A stretch of 47,085 bases of DNA, from positions 1 through 47,085 of IMG/VR virus record IMGVR_UViG_3300022911_000006; one strand, written 5' to 3'. Each line of letters opens with the position of its first letter. The first letter of the stretch is position 1. Shown piece by piece: positions 1 through 8,146 of this stretch. The notes under the pieces are model-generated. The model saw only the letters and a list, made by a program, of their open reading frames with translations. It was not told the DNA's origin and ran no database searches. Origin of the DNA: a virus. The translations under genes were made by a program, and so were the position numbers.

Positions 1-2
1 CA

Positions 3-34
3 TTGACGAGATAAACAGATAGACCGTATATTTG
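3..34 (+). promoter_or_regulatory. Bacteroidota-type promoter before the first late gene
   Basis: TTG at 3-5, a 21 bp spacer and TATATTTG at 27-34 match the Bacteroidota sigma-ABfr pattern (-33 TTTG/TTG, -7 TAnnTTTG). The -7 box is followed by ATCACCCATAAAC and then the ATG at 56. The same box-plus-leader arrangement recurs before many genes of the opposite strand. Activity is inferred from the match only. Confidence 0.7.
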
Positions 35-55
35 ATCACCCATAAACGATAACAC

Positions 56-859
56 ATGTTAATTCCAAAGCTCTCCCTACTTGCTCAAGCACCGAAGGAT
101 GTATCTGTAACGCTGAAGGATTCTACAGGTGCATACAATGCAACCACTAACCCTGGTGGCTACGGTGCACCGAATATGATAACACCACCGCCCTACATCG
201 CCATCCGCGCCCGGTACTGGAGTGCAGCAGCTCCTTATGGTCACCTGATAGATGTCGGTGCAATACTCACTGCAATACTGAGTCCCGCGGGAACTGTGCT
301 AACACCTGCTTCATTCGGTCTCACTGCAACTGCATTTTCTCCAGGTGTACATCACTTAACGTACTATCCATGCGAGTTCAAGACTGTGCAGGGAGTACTG
401 ACACAAGGTTCAAAAGTGGTAACTATAGTACCGGGAGGAACACAACTGCCACTCTCATGGGAGAGCAATGTGAAAGGTGTTATATTCCAGGCTCCGGGTA
501 CGAGCAAGAAGATATATCTCATCGATAGAACGCAACCGTTCAATAACTCTGTCTTCTCGCTTACTGAGCCATGGGAAGAAGCTTCCAACCCGACTGCAAA
601 CATCTACGTAGGACCGGAAGCAGATGTCAAAGTACTATTCCAGTATGCCGCTAACCAGTGCGTAGTGGACAGGATCAGTGCACTGTTCGATTCCTGTACC
701 TGCAATGCAGGTGAGGAGTACGAACTCATGCAGGATACCATGCAGCTTCGTGCGGCTGTAGCAGATTTTGCCTGCGCAGATTACAATGGTGCCAACAACA
801 AGACCGCTGCTGTACACAACCAATGCATTGAATGTAAAACCTCCTGCTCATGCTCCTAA
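56..859 (+). CDS. Probable virion structural protein, C-terminal Cys cluster
   Basis: 267-residue protein that I do not recognise as a named family. It has a Gly/Pro/Thr-rich, beta-type N-terminal two thirds with no hydrophobic helix, followed by a more helical part. The C-terminus is dense in cysteine: CTCN near residue 218, and CIEC and CSCS in the last dozen residues. It is read from its own promoter and lies at the end of the plus-strand late block, so a tail or head-tail structural role is plausible, but this rests on position and composition. The Cys-rich tail could bind metal or form disulfides after lysis. The ATG at 56 follows the CACCC-ATAAAC leader at the usual spacing, which supports this start. 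Confidence 0.7.
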   Translation: MLIPKLSLLAQAPKDVSVTLKDSTGAYNATTNPGGYGAPNMITPPPYIAIRARYWSAAAPYGHLIDVGAILTAILSPAGTVLTPASFGLTATAFSPGVHHLTYYPCEFKTVQGVLTQGSKVVTIVPGGTQLPLSWESNVKGVIFQAPGTSKKIYLIDRTQPFNNSVFSLTEPWEEASNPTANIYVGPEADVKVLFQYAANQCVVDRISALFDSCTCNAGEEYELMQDTMQLRAAVADFACADYNGANNKTAAVHNQCIECKTSCSCS

Positions 860-1104
860 CAAACGAAGAATTCACCCGCGCATATACCAAGATCATGAAG
901 CTCTTTCAGGTTACACAGAACAAGGCCTGGGCTGAGAGCACCTACCGGGTACGGGCGGACTACAGCCAGTCCACTGCCATCCGGTTGTATCTTGCTATCT
1001 ATGCACTGGACACATGGACCAATACTGATGGTGCTGATAATCACCTGTCAGAGCAAGGCATGCTCAACATCCTTGACAAGGCCAGCAGTGTTCAAGTGCA
1101 ATAA
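850..1104 (+). CDS. Small helical protein of unknown function
   Basis: 84 residues, no recognisable family. The sequence is helix-forming, with an alternating aromatic/hydrophobic pattern (residues 40-56 contain ADYSQSTAIRLYLAIYALD). There is no signal peptide or Cys motif. The ATG overlaps the end of the upstream gene by 10 nt, so the two are probably translated from one transcript. As the partner of the preceding probable structural gene it may be a chaperone or minor virion component; this is inference from coupling only. Confidence 0.6.
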   Translation: MLLTNEEFTRAYTKIMKLFQVTQNKAWAESTYRVRADYSQSTAIRLYLAIYALDTWTNTDGADNHLSEQGMLNILDKASSVQVQ

Positions 1105-1189
1105 TATCCCCATAAACAGAAAAGACCCCAGCGGGGAGCTGGAGCCTTCTCATTGGTTATTCTGAGCGTATATAGTACAAATATACAGA

Positions 1190-1213
1190 AGCCTCCTGTG
1201 GAAACAAGAGGCT
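1190..1213 (+). terminator. Intergenic hairpin, copy 1
   Basis: AGCCTC pairs with GAGGCT, then a 1x1 mismatch, then TGT pairs with ACA around a GGAA tetraloop. It lies 86 bp after the stop at 1104 and before the next plus gene. No strong U tract follows, so it may be an attenuator or processing site rather than a classical terminator. A related hairpin lies at 1475-1504. Confidence 0.5.
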
Positions 1214-1300
1214 CCTTCACCTATAGTCTTATTTTATGAAGGCACCAAGGTACGAATTCGGCTCACAACTTGCATACCTTACAGTCTAAACTTATAAGTT

Positions 1301-1462
1301 ATGGTAACACTATTCATCGTACTGCTCGTTGTAGCAATCGTTCTGTTGGTACTCATCCTTGTAGCACCAGCACAGCTAACACAACGTGCCATCAACATCA
1401 TCTTCGCTCTGCTGTTCATCCTGATCCTGTTGAATGGCACTGGACTCATTCATCTCAAGTAA
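1301..1462 (+). CDS. Tiny two-helix membrane protein, holin-like
   Basis: 53-residue ORF (starts MVTLFIVLLV, ends GLIHLK, TAA at 1460). Residues 2-22 are an almost unbroken Val/Leu/Ile stretch. A short polar turn with PAQLTQR follows, then a second hydrophobic segment at about 31-45. This topology and size suit a small holin, antiholin or other membrane peptide, and the end of a late block is a common place for lysis genes. CTAAAC lies 13 nt before the ATG, resembling the leader seen before other genes. It is flanked by two related hairpins. No family match is claimed. Confidence 0.6.
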   Translation: MVTLFIVLLVVAIVLLVLILVAPAQLTQRAINIIFALLFILILLNGTGLIHLK

Positions 1463-1474
1463 GGTCTTAAACCC

Positions 1475-1504
1475 ACGAACCCCCTGTAGAAACAGAGGGC
1501 TCGT
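1475..1504 (+). terminator. Intergenic hairpin, copy 2
   Basis: ACGA/TCGT, CCC/GGG and CTGT/ACAG helices separated by single mismatches, with an AGAA tetraloop. It begins 12 nt after the stop of the small membrane protein gene. The core, roughly CCTGT-rGAA-ACA-rGAGG, is shared with the hairpin at 1190-1213, so the two look like duplicates. Confidence 0.5.
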
Positions 1505-1541
1505 AATTGCTTAGATTCTGATTAGAAGCGAGGCAAATATA

Positions 1542-1549
1542 TACATTTG
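1542..1549 (+). promoter_or_regulatory. -7-like box TACATTTG, almost abutting a start codon
   Basis: TACATTTG fits TAnnTTTG. It ends six bases before the ATG at 1556, so a transcript from it would have essentially no leader. No good -33 TTTG is seen at 19-21 bp. It is weaker than the promoters at 3-34 and 45302-45332. Confidence 0.35.
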
Positions 1550-1555
1550 CAGTAC

Positions 1556-1813
1556 ATGGCAAACTTATCTCTCATAGCATCAGGGTGGGCCAGCTACCTT
1601 ATTGGCTCTGCAGATACACGGGAAAGGATGGCTAAACGATTGGCTATCTGCGACCAGTGCCCGAACAAGGAGCAGGTCAGCCCACTCACCGGTCTTGTAC
1701 TGAATTTGATCGGGAACAATGAAAAGAACCTGTTCCGTTGCGGACTTTGCAAGTGTCCACTCTCAGGTCTCACAGCAGCGGCCGATAGCAAGTGCAAGAT
1801 CGGGAACTGGTAA
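1556..1813 (+). CDS. Small four-cysteine protein, probably zinc-binding
   Basis: 85 residues from ATG 1556 (a TTG nine bases upstream is possible but lies inside the -7-like box). The middle holds CDQCPN near residue 33, followed by CGLCKCPL and a final CKIGNW, a set typical of a small zinc ribbon or knuckle. Similar short phage proteins with paired CxxC motifs are common but mostly uncharacterised. It is the last plus-strand gene before the convergent boundary with the early block and ends 30 bp before the shared terminator. A DNA- or protein-binding role is inferred from the Cys pairs. Confidence 0.65.
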   Translation: MANLSLIASGWASYLIGSADTRERMAKRLAICDQCPNKEQVSPLTGLVLNLIGNNEKNLFRCGLCKCPLSGLTAAADSKCKIGNW

Positions 1814-1842
1814 GGTGGTGCAGCGGGGGCAAAAAAAAGAAG

Positions 1843-1868
1843 GACGCAGCCTTCTTCAAAACTGCGTC
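1843..1868 (-). terminator. Terminator at the convergent block boundary
   Basis: GACGCAG pairs with CTGCGTC. On the minus strand the hairpin is followed by CTTCTTTTTTTT, a strong intrinsic terminator. The right arm overlaps the last codons of the minus gene ending at 1856. On the plus strand the tail (TCTCTCTTATT) is weaker but may also stop late transcripts. Confidence 0.75.
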
Positions 1869-2431
1869 TCTCTTATTCTGGTGAGTCCCTCCGGATCGAG
1901 GTAGGATTCTTCTCCGGGAATGCTCAAGTACTCATCAGGCAGATGAATGTCAGGGTCATCCTTCTCTTTACCTGTCTGGGTGAATAGTTCACGTTCCCAC
2001 ATGCCCTTCAGAACTTTGTGTTTCTCCAGTGCCAGTAACCTTCCATCAGTCACTGTACGAGTACCCTCCTTCTTCTGGTACGGTAGTCCACTGTACCGGA
2101 TGATGAATTCCTTGGCGGACTTGGAAAGCTTTGAATACTTCCCATCGCAAAAAAGATCCATGTCATCCTTCCAGCGCTTGCGTATCCTGAAGATGATCAG
2201 GTAGTGGTCTTTGTAACCGTAGATACCAGAGAAGTCCGGGTGTATCGACATCTTTCGTGACAAAAATGTCAAGTCCGCAACTTCGACCAGTACCCGTTGG
2301 CGATCACTGGAAATGTAGGTGTTCAAAAATCCAGGGGCAGCGAAGCTAACCTTATTGAGTTTCAGTAGCGGGAGAACGAAATGGGTGCATAAATTCTCGC
2401 GCTTCAGCTCGTCGAGTAATGCTTGTGACAT
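1856..2431 (-). CDS. Hypothetical protein, last gene of the early block
   Basis: 191 residues from ATG 2431; the upstream TTG at 2437 is part of a TATATTTG box and is less likely. Soluble mixed alpha/beta protein with no motif that I can name. It is rich in basic and aromatic residues between 60 and 120 (IFRIRKRWKDDMDLF) and acidic near the C-terminus. It follows the FEN nuclease after 15 bp. A box resembling a promoter abuts its start, so it may be transcribed separately as a nearly leaderless message. Its 3' end forms half of the block terminator. Confidence 0.65.
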   Translation of the reverse strand: MSQALLDELKRENLCTHFVLPLLKLNKVSFAAPGFLNTYISSDRQRVLVEVADLTFLSRKMSIHPDFSGIYGYKDHYLIIFRIRKRWKDDMDLFCDGKYSKLSKSAKEFIIRYSGLPYQKKEGTRTVTDGRLLALEKHKVLKGMWERELFTQTGKEKDDPDIHLPDEYLSIPGEESYLDPEGLTRIRETQF

Positions 2432-2434
2432 ATA

Positions 2435-2442
2435 CAAATATA
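2435..2442 (-). promoter_or_regulatory. TATATTTG box abutting the start of a minus gene
   Basis: The minus strand reads TATATTTG, then TAT, then ATG. It is a perfect -7 match, but no TTTG is seen 19-21 bp upstream. If used, the transcript would start at or next to the ATG, giving a leaderless mRNA. Confidence 0.4.
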
Positions 2443-2446
2443 AGGA

Positions 2447-3265
2447 TTAGCTGGAGATGTCGAACATCGAGGAACGGGCAACCAGTTCCCGTACCTGTAC
2501 ACTGATCCATTCAATGGCCTTACCGTAGCGTGGCCAGAAGATATGAGTGGGTGACATCAGGCGTAGGGTAGCTTCAGTCTCATTGAATATCACATCCCCG
2601 TAGAAATCTCCGAAGTACTTGCAATATTGAGCCAGTACCGTGGAGCGGGTGGTGATGGTCTCTCCTTGTGCTTTGAGTGCGTCCAGTATCTTGCCGGCTT
2701 TGACCGGTCCCAGTCCTGGTACTCCTGCCACGTTATCGCCACCGTCACCGGTTAGCATTTGCGTCCAGAAGTTCCAGTGTGCTTGTAGAGCATCTACCTG
2801 CACGATTTCCCTGACAGACTGGCCTTCACCCGGTGACCTGTAATCAAAGTGCAGGCCTTCCACCTGGCGCAGATCCTTGTCAGGCGAACATACCACGAAG
2901 GGTGTACCGTCTTTCAAGTACAGGGCGGCTACACCGGAGATGACGTCATCGGCCTCCAGTCCCAGCAGGCTCGTAAAGCCGTACTTGGCAATGAGGTAGT
3001 TCTTGATGACCGGTTCCCACTTCTTGATATAATCCGCTTTCTCAGGACGAGTGCCTTTGTACTTTGCGTACCGGTAGGTAGCTGTACGGAACACCGTTTC
3101 CGATGGTTCCGAGAAGGCACCAATGTACCGGGTAGTGCCAAGTGTGGTCAGCATATCCTTGATGAAGTTATCGCAAGATGCTCTCACCTCGTCCTCTGTA
3201 CCCAGTTCCCGGTAGTTCCAGGCGATGATATAAATGATGCTGTCTGCATCGATGAGTGCTCTCAT
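2447..3265 (-). CDS. 5'-3' exonuclease / flap endonuclease (FEN)
   Basis: 272 residues, full length for phage T5 D15 or T4 RNase H type nucleases. Acidic metal-binding motifs are visible: DADS at 6-9, LEADD at 103-107 and SPDKD at 127-131. KGTRP at 70-74 is the helical-arch basic motif. The helix-3-turn-helix (GDGGDNVAGVPGLGPVKAG, 173-191) grips the duplex. The enzyme removes RNA primers and 5' flaps on the lagging strand, acting with the PolA polymerase and ligase encoded upstream in the block. Its ATG overlaps the TGA of the preceding nuclease gene (ATGA), implying coupled translation. Confidence 0.93.
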   Translation of the reverse strand: MRALIDADSIIYIIAWNYRELGTEDEVRASCDNFIKDMLTTLGTTRYIGAFSEPSETVFRTATYRYAKYKGTRPEKADYIKKWEPVIKNYLIAKYGFTSLLGLEADDVISGVAALYLKDGTPFVVCSPDKDLRQVEGLHFDYRSPGEGQSVREIVQVDALQAHWNFWTQMLTGDGGDNVAGVPGLGPVKAGKILDALKAQGETITTRSTVLAQYCKYFGDFYGDVIFNETEATLRLMSPTHIFWPRYGKAIEWISVQVRELVARSSMFDISS

Positions 3266-3720
3266 AGCGATGCCTCCTTCTGCGCATTATCCCTCTCGAG
3301 TGCCCTGAGCCGTTTCAACTCAGCAGCCATCTTAAGGAAGTCCTGCATTTTAAGGATCGCATAGTATCCTCTCGGACGGAATAGCGATCCCTGTTTGATC
3401 GTATACTTGTGAATGACCACGTTGAGCACATTAGGCTCTTGTGGCATGGTATCAAGAAGCATGTCATATTGCGGGCGGTCTGTGGAGTTCTTGCACTGTA
3501 TGTTGTATGGCAACTGCCCAACGAGGTGCTCATCTGCCAAGACCAGGTCGACACCGAGTGCGTCTCGGGTACGATTGCCTGCACGGGCGGTAATTACGTT
3601 ACCAAATCCCAGATCACGCAGTTCTTTTGCTACGAGCTTTTCCAGGTCGTAGCCAGCCCTGCGATTGCGGTGACTACCGCGCTTCTTTACCGGTACTGTA
3701 GTCTTCTTCTTCTCTGGCAT
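3262..3720 (-). CDS. Resolvase-like PD-(D/E)xK nuclease
   Basis: 152 residues with a Lys/Arg-rich N-terminal tail (residues 1-22). The fold signature E27...D58...QCK (75-77) fits the Holliday-junction-resolvase/VRR-like branch of PD-(D/E)xK nucleases, with a basic AGNRTRD loop at 47-53 before the catalytic Asp. It probably cuts branched DNA to prepare replicated concatemers for packaging. It is translationally coupled to FEN (ATGA overlap). A terminator hairpin separates it from the rIIB gene upstream, so it may have its own promoter, which I could not identify. Confidence 0.75.
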   Translation of the reverse strand: MPEKKKTTVPVKKRGSHRNRRAGYDLEKLVAKELRDLGFGNVITARAGNRTRDALGVDLVLADEHLVGQLPYNIQCKNSTDRPQYDMLLDTMPQEPNVLNVVIHKYTIKQGSLFRPRGYYAILKMQDFLKMAAELKRLRALERDNAQKEASL

Positions 3721-3734
3721 AGTGGAAATTTGAA

Positions 3735-3762
3735 AAATCTCCCTGCTATCACAGGGAGATTT
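3735..3762 (-). terminator. Strong intrinsic terminator after rIIB
   Basis: AAATCTCCCTG pairs perfectly with CAGGGAGATTT (11 bp) around a CTATCA loop. On the minus strand it is followed by TTC and further U-rich sequence. It lies 22 bp after the rIIB stop and 15 bp before the resolvase-like start. Confidence 0.8.
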
Positions 3763-3783
3763 CGTTTATGCAGATAGTATTGG

Positions 3784-4995
3784 TTAGCCGAGAACTTCAT
3801 TCGCTGTAAGCGACTTTTGAGCACCCAGTGACTTAGCCTGCTCAAGCATGTCACCCATCTCTTCCAACTTCATCTGATGAGACTTCACAGCCTCTTCGAC
3901 GATCTTAGCATATTCAGCATCAGTAAGTGCTGCGTATGTGCTGGAGTGATAGATGTTCTTGTTCACGCTGTCAAAGCTGGAGTGTACAAAGTAACGCTTA
4001 ACGGTCATTGCACCATCGTTACCATAGCCTACACCTTGAATGGTATGAATGTCCATTGGATCAACAAGGATGTTATGGGTAACGGTACCCTCACCCTGAT
4101 AACCTGCAATGTAATTCAATCCACCGCAATGCAAACCTGGCCCGCCTGGTGTTCCAACCTGCTTCCATGTCTCGAGGTAATGTGAGCAACCTACTTTGAT
4201 GATGTGACCCAGTACCGGGTTGCCGGAACCGTTATCACAGAAGAACGCGTCTCCGCGCTGTCCCATGATCTTTGGCTCGAACACCCTGTCTTCTGAGTAC
4301 TTCGCCTTCTTGTAAGTTTTTACACCGGTGTTCTCGTCCACCTCTACGCCAAAACGGCTCTGCCTGATAACTTCTTCCTTCTCATCAACTGAGTACTTGT
4401 CGAACAATTCCGTGCTCACCTTGTAGCATACCAGCAAGCCTTCCATCGAGATGGCTACCTGCTTGGTTGTTGCTTTGGCAGTGGCAGTTTCCTTGCTAAA
4501 CCCGTGCTCACTCATGAGCTGGTTCACTTTCTCCGCATTTGTGTAATCCGCATCAATGTAGAGTGCAAACATCTTTGCACGCTCCTGGCTGTAAGCGGGA
4601 CGACCAGGGATGGGACGCATAAAGCGAGCCCAGCATTTGATGAGAGGCGTCACATCGATGCCTTTGTCAACAGACTTCAGGATCTTATCCACGAAGATCT
4701 GCGGCAATGGCTCGCTGCTAACCTTATCTCCATAGCGGAGATAGAATTTGTTGGTGTGCTTGTTACCCACGATGTACGGGGACACGGTCTCAACCCTGTC
4801 CTTGTAGTTTTCCTGGGCAAGCACTTTGAACTCCTCAATGATAGCATGGAGCTGATCCATCGAGGTTGCTGTGTTACTCCTGTTCTGGAGACTCATCATC
4901 GCATTGTACTTCTGTTCGTCATACGTTACGCTGAATTGTTCACCGTTGTAGGAGCCGGAGATCATGTCTCCGTGTCTGTTCACAATGATCATCAT
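3784..4995 (-). CDS. rIIB-like protein
   Basis: 403 residues. Sequence style and position (directly after an rIIA relative, 15 bp apart) match phage rIIB. The central part carries a Gly/Cys/His-rich stretch (VGTPGGPGLHCGGLNYI, about 281-297) and a conserved-looking RFMRPIPGRPAYSQE around 124-138. In T4, rIIA and rIIB act at the inner membrane and counter RexAB exclusion; rIIB homologues occur in many large phages and in crAss-like phages. No membrane segment is evident, as for T4 rIIB. The exact biochemical role is unknown even in T4. The gene is closed by a strong terminator. Confidence 0.8.
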   Translation of the reverse strand: MMIIVNRHGDMISGSYNGEQFSVTYDEQKYNAMMSLQNRSNTATSMDQLHAIIEEFKVLAQENYKDRVETVSPYIVGNKHTNKFYLRYGDKVSSEPLPQIFVDKILKSVDKGIDVTPLIKCWARFMRPIPGRPAYSQERAKMFALYIDADYTNAEKVNQLMSEHGFSKETATAKATTKQVAISMEGLLVCYKVSTELFDKYSVDEKEEVIRQSRFGVEVDENTGVKTYKKAKYSEDRVFEPKIMGQRGDAFFCDNGSGNPVLGHIIKVGCSHYLETWKQVGTPGGPGLHCGGLNYIAGYQGEGTVTHNILVDPMDIHTIQGVGYGNDGAMTVKRYFVHSSFDSVNKNIYHSSTYAALTDAEYAKIVEEAVKSHQMKLEEMGDMLEQAKSLGAQKSLTANEVLG

Positions 4996-5010
4996 TACCT
5001 GTTTTTGTGA

Positions 5011-7908
5011 TTACGAATATAATGCTTCTTTTCCATTAGCCATTTCATCGAGAGCCTGTGCTCTTTCCATTTCATGCTGGTCACCGGCTATCTGTTCAGC
5101 AATTTCCTGGCGACTGGACTTGAAGTCCAGTACCCCACGATTCTGCAAGTACATGCGTATCTCTAACTCGAGATCTTCCGGTACTGTAGCCCCTTTGGTT
5201 GACCTGCTCAAGGTTGGAGAGTAGGTAGCTGGGAGCAGCGTGTAGCCGGTCAGTACCGGTATATGATTGAGCATGATACCACAGGCCTGCGTGAATGCCA
5301 GTACCTCGTCAAGCTGTGCCATCATTTGCGGATCCACAGCCATACCATCTCTGAGGTCTTTGTTACCAAAGAGCTGCCCGGCCATCATACCGATACCTTC
5401 GAAATCGTTAGGAGCCTGCGCTACGTACTGCTGAAACTTGTGCACCTTATCAAGATGCCCAACCATGTCATTATACGTAGCATCGCTCATACCATAGTGC
5501 TTGCCTCCTTCTGTATAGGTCTTCACATCACGGTAGTGCTTGTTCACGTACTGGCACAGCTCTGCATACATCTCGCTATAGTCCTCGTGGAATGGAAAGT
5601 TGTGCAGGAAGGCACACGCACCGAGGCGTTCCATGATCAGTCTTGCTGTGTTCCACTTTATGAGTTGATTGCTCATCGTTATCGTTTTATTCTGTATCTG
5701 AATGAAGAACTCCCGGATATGGCGAAAGTCCCTGAATAGCTTAGCATTGGTCTGTGCTACTTTCACTATCATCACCTGGCAATCGTAGAAGTGCTGCAAG
5801 TGGTACCCGTCCCAAGGCGTCAGATTCACTGCCGCGAGCTTGGCTTTGTTCAATCGGAACCACTTCATCTTCACCCATTTTTCCGGTGTGTTAGCATGAC
5901 GACGAACGGACTTGCCCAGCTTGTTCTCTGGTGCAGGATCTCTTGTGATAGCTGCCACAAAGGTAAGCAGGTCATTGTCCATCTCGTGTCCGTAGAAGAC
6001 CTCTGGCGCATCCCAGTCATTGATGGCTGCTATCGGGAACTCGAACTTACGGTAATCAAATGCCCGGTACTTGGTGACATCCTGCCCTGCAGCATTCTTG
6101 TCCAGTACCGTGCGCGATGTGCAGACCGGTGTGGCGATGAGTGTAAGGCCTTTGGATTTGCGACGCTCAGCAGCGGTGATCTTGGCGACCTTCGCTTGCG
6201 CTACCTCTTCCACGGATTCCTCCGCAGCTTCCACTTCCTCTATCTCATCATCGTTACCAGTGAAATCTTCCGGTACTTCGATGTCTTCGTACCATTGCAC
6301 ACCTGCTGACTTGGTAAGCGCTTCCCAGTATGCCTGCCTATCGGTGGTCTTGCCCTTGTAGAGTTTCTTAAGCTCCTCCTGGGACAAGCCATCTTTCTCA
6401 GCTTGCTCAAGCGTCAGGTAAGGCTCCTGTACCATGAGAAATGGAGTGTTACCATGCTGTTTGAATAGCCATTTGTCACGGCGATTCGATGCACGTTCAC
6501 CCTGTTTCATCAGGTATATCGGCCGCTGTAACCGTGGCCCGAACGAGGCGAAGTCTGGTCTCAGTACCTTCTTCTTCTTCACACCTTTGGCATCTTTCTC
6601 TTCCATCACCGTTACCTCTCTCATAAAGATACCAGGCAGCGGATCTGCAGAATCAAAGATGATGCGCGGGTCAGGGCCGAACTTAAAGCGGGCTTTGTTC
6701 AGGTCTACTATCTTGCTGAGCCGGCCAATGATACCACCCCACTCCGAGTACTTGTTGTAGACCGAGTAACAGGTCTTGAGCCATGCCATGAAATCAGTTG
6801 ACTGCAGCTCTTTCTGTATCATAGATGCTGCGATGTCCACTACTTCATTGAAACGGGCCAGTACCTTGTTCTTGGTCTTCTCTGTCCACAGTACCGATTC
6901 GCGAGACGGATTCACCTCCACATCTTCCGGTGCTACCTTGATACCAATGTTACCGCTTTTCTCTTCCAGCTCCAGCTCCTCCCATGCGATATAGCCATAG
7001 TTCACCTTGTTCAGGAGAAGATGTGGCTTCGAATAGTAGTTGTTGTCGCTAAGAACGATCAGGTCATCCTCGTACAGGATATTGGCCTTGTAGGGCACAT
7101 CCTCGATGACGCCACCGGTATCAACACGTATCTGCATACCACCGAAGTACAGCATCTGGCTTTTGACAGCGTCGATGTACTGCTGCTTGTGGTGTTTCTT
7201 CGCTTCCAGGGTAACGGTCACACTGTTCTTCTCCTCGGTGAGCAGGTAGTTCACCTTGTACTCATCTTCAGTACCGGCATTGAACAGGATGAACGGGTTA
7301 GGTTCACCAGTGATCATGTTCACCTCCGGGATGATACTATCGACCTTGGAAGAATAGATATTGAACCGGAACAATTTGCCGTTGTAACGGCTCTCCATCG
7401 TGTAGAAATCGATGCCCACACTAAGTGGAGATTTTGCACCAAGACCGAACTTACCCAGCGGTAGCTTGCTCAGCCTCTTGGTACTGAAGGCCAGTTTGAA
7501 GTAGCCCTCGAGCCGCTTGCCACCCAGTCCTACGCCATGATCCCTGAATACCACCTTGTCCTTGGCGAACGCTGAACCCACGTAGTAGGTCATCGTCACC
7601 GCGTTGTCCGGGTGTAACCAGTTCAGATCGTAGTAATCGGGCTCGAACTTGGAATCTTTGTACAGATCTCCTTCCAGCTCCACGAAGTAGTCCTCTACTT
7701 TCGCTTTGCCGGTCAGGATATCTATAGCTGCTTTTTTCTCTGAGACACTATCCACTGCATTGCTCAGCAGCTCACGCACAGTGGATTTTATCGGGAACGA
7801 GTACTGATACTTTTGCAGCGTGTCAAATATCATGCGTATCCCCGATTCATCTATCGTCTTCAGGTGTCCCTTCTGAAGGTTACTGCTCTCCTGCAGGTGT
7901 ATTGCCAT
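5011..7908 (-). CDS. rIIA-like GHKL ATPase
   Basis: 965 residues, the longest early gene. The N-terminus is a Bergerat (GHKL) ATPase: RELLSNAVD (45-53, metal-binding Asn), DHGVG (123-127) and GKFGLGAKSPL (152-162). T4 rIIA has the same ATPase head. After a long middle region there is an acidic stretch (EEVEAAEESVEEVAQAKVAK) near residue 560. rIIA and rIIB together alter membrane permeability and block superinfection or exclusion systems in T4; the same role is likely here. It starts inside the end of the 88-residue gene upstream and is followed by rIIB, so three genes form a coupled unit. Confidence 0.85.
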   Translation of the reverse strand: MAIHLQESSNLQKGHLKTIDESGIRMIFDTLQKYQYSFPIKSTVRELLSNAVDSVSEKKAAIDILTGKAKVEDYFVELEGDLYKDSKFEPDYYDLNWLHPDNAVTMTYYVGSAFAKDKVVFRDHGVGLGGKRLEGYFKLAFSTKRLSKLPLGKFGLGAKSPLSVGIDFYTMESRYNGKLFRFNIYSSKVDSIIPEVNMITGEPNPFILFNAGTEDEYKVNYLLTEEKNSVTVTLEAKKHHKQQYIDAVKSQMLYFGGMQIRVDTGGVIEDVPYKANILYEDDLIVLSDNNYYSKPHLLLNKVNYGYIAWEELELEEKSGNIGIKVAPEDVEVNPSRESVLWTEKTKNKVLARFNEVVDIAASMIQKELQSTDFMAWLKTCYSVYNKYSEWGGIIGRLSKIVDLNKARFKFGPDPRIIFDSADPLPGIFMREVTVMEEKDAKGVKKKKVLRPDFASFGPRLQRPIYLMKQGERASNRRDKWLFKQHGNTPFLMVQEPYLTLEQAEKDGLSQEELKKLYKGKTTDRQAYWEALTKSAGVQWYEDIEVPEDFTGNDDEIEEVEAAEESVEEVAQAKVAKITAAERRKSKGLTLIATPVCTSRTVLDKNAAGQDVTKYRAFDYRKFEFPIAAINDWDAPEVFYGHEMDNDLLTFVAAITRDPAPENKLGKSVRRHANTPEKWVKMKWFRLNKAKLAAVNLTPWDGYHLQHFYDCQVMIVKVAQTNAKLFRDFRHIREFFIQIQNKTITMSNQLIKWNTARLIMERLGACAFLHNFPFHEDYSEMYAELCQYVNKHYRDVKTYTEGGKHYGMSDATYNDMVGHLDKVHKFQQYVAQAPNDFEGIGMMAGQLFGNKDLRDGMAVDPQMMAQLDEVLAFTQACGIMLNHIPVLTGYTLLPATYSPTLSRSTKGATVPEDLELEIRMYLQNRGVLDFKSSRQEIAEQIAGDQHEMERAQALDEMANGKEALYS

Positions 7909-8146
7909 TGTCTGGTTTTAAAAGTGTGAGACATTCAATGAGCATCTCTGGGCTGATAGAGTACCGCTTATCGTTGAGGAAGATGAGTATGGTGCCATCA
8001 TCACGAGTACCGGGTTCACCAGTAACTATGCGCTCACAGCGTGCATACACATCCTTGTATCCCGGATAAGAGAACTTCACATACTTGCCCTTGTAGCGTT
8101 TCTCGAGCAGAGCATCGAACTCTTTCTTGGATACTTTACCCATCAT
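7880..8146 (-). CDS. Small protein coupled to primase and rIIA
   Basis: 88 residues, unknown family. A basic N-terminal half (KKEFDALLEKRYKGKYVKF) and beta-type middle suggest a small OB- or SH3-like barrel, though no motif is decisive. Its start overlaps the primase stop (ATGA) and its 3' end overlaps the rIIA start by 29 nt, so it is produced with both. A replication accessory role is inferred from context. Confidence 0.6.
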   Translation of the reverse strand: MMGKVSKKEFDALLEKRYKGKYVKFSYPGYKDVYARCERIVTGEPGTRDDGTILIFLNDKRYSISPEMLIECLTLLKPDNGNTPAGEQ

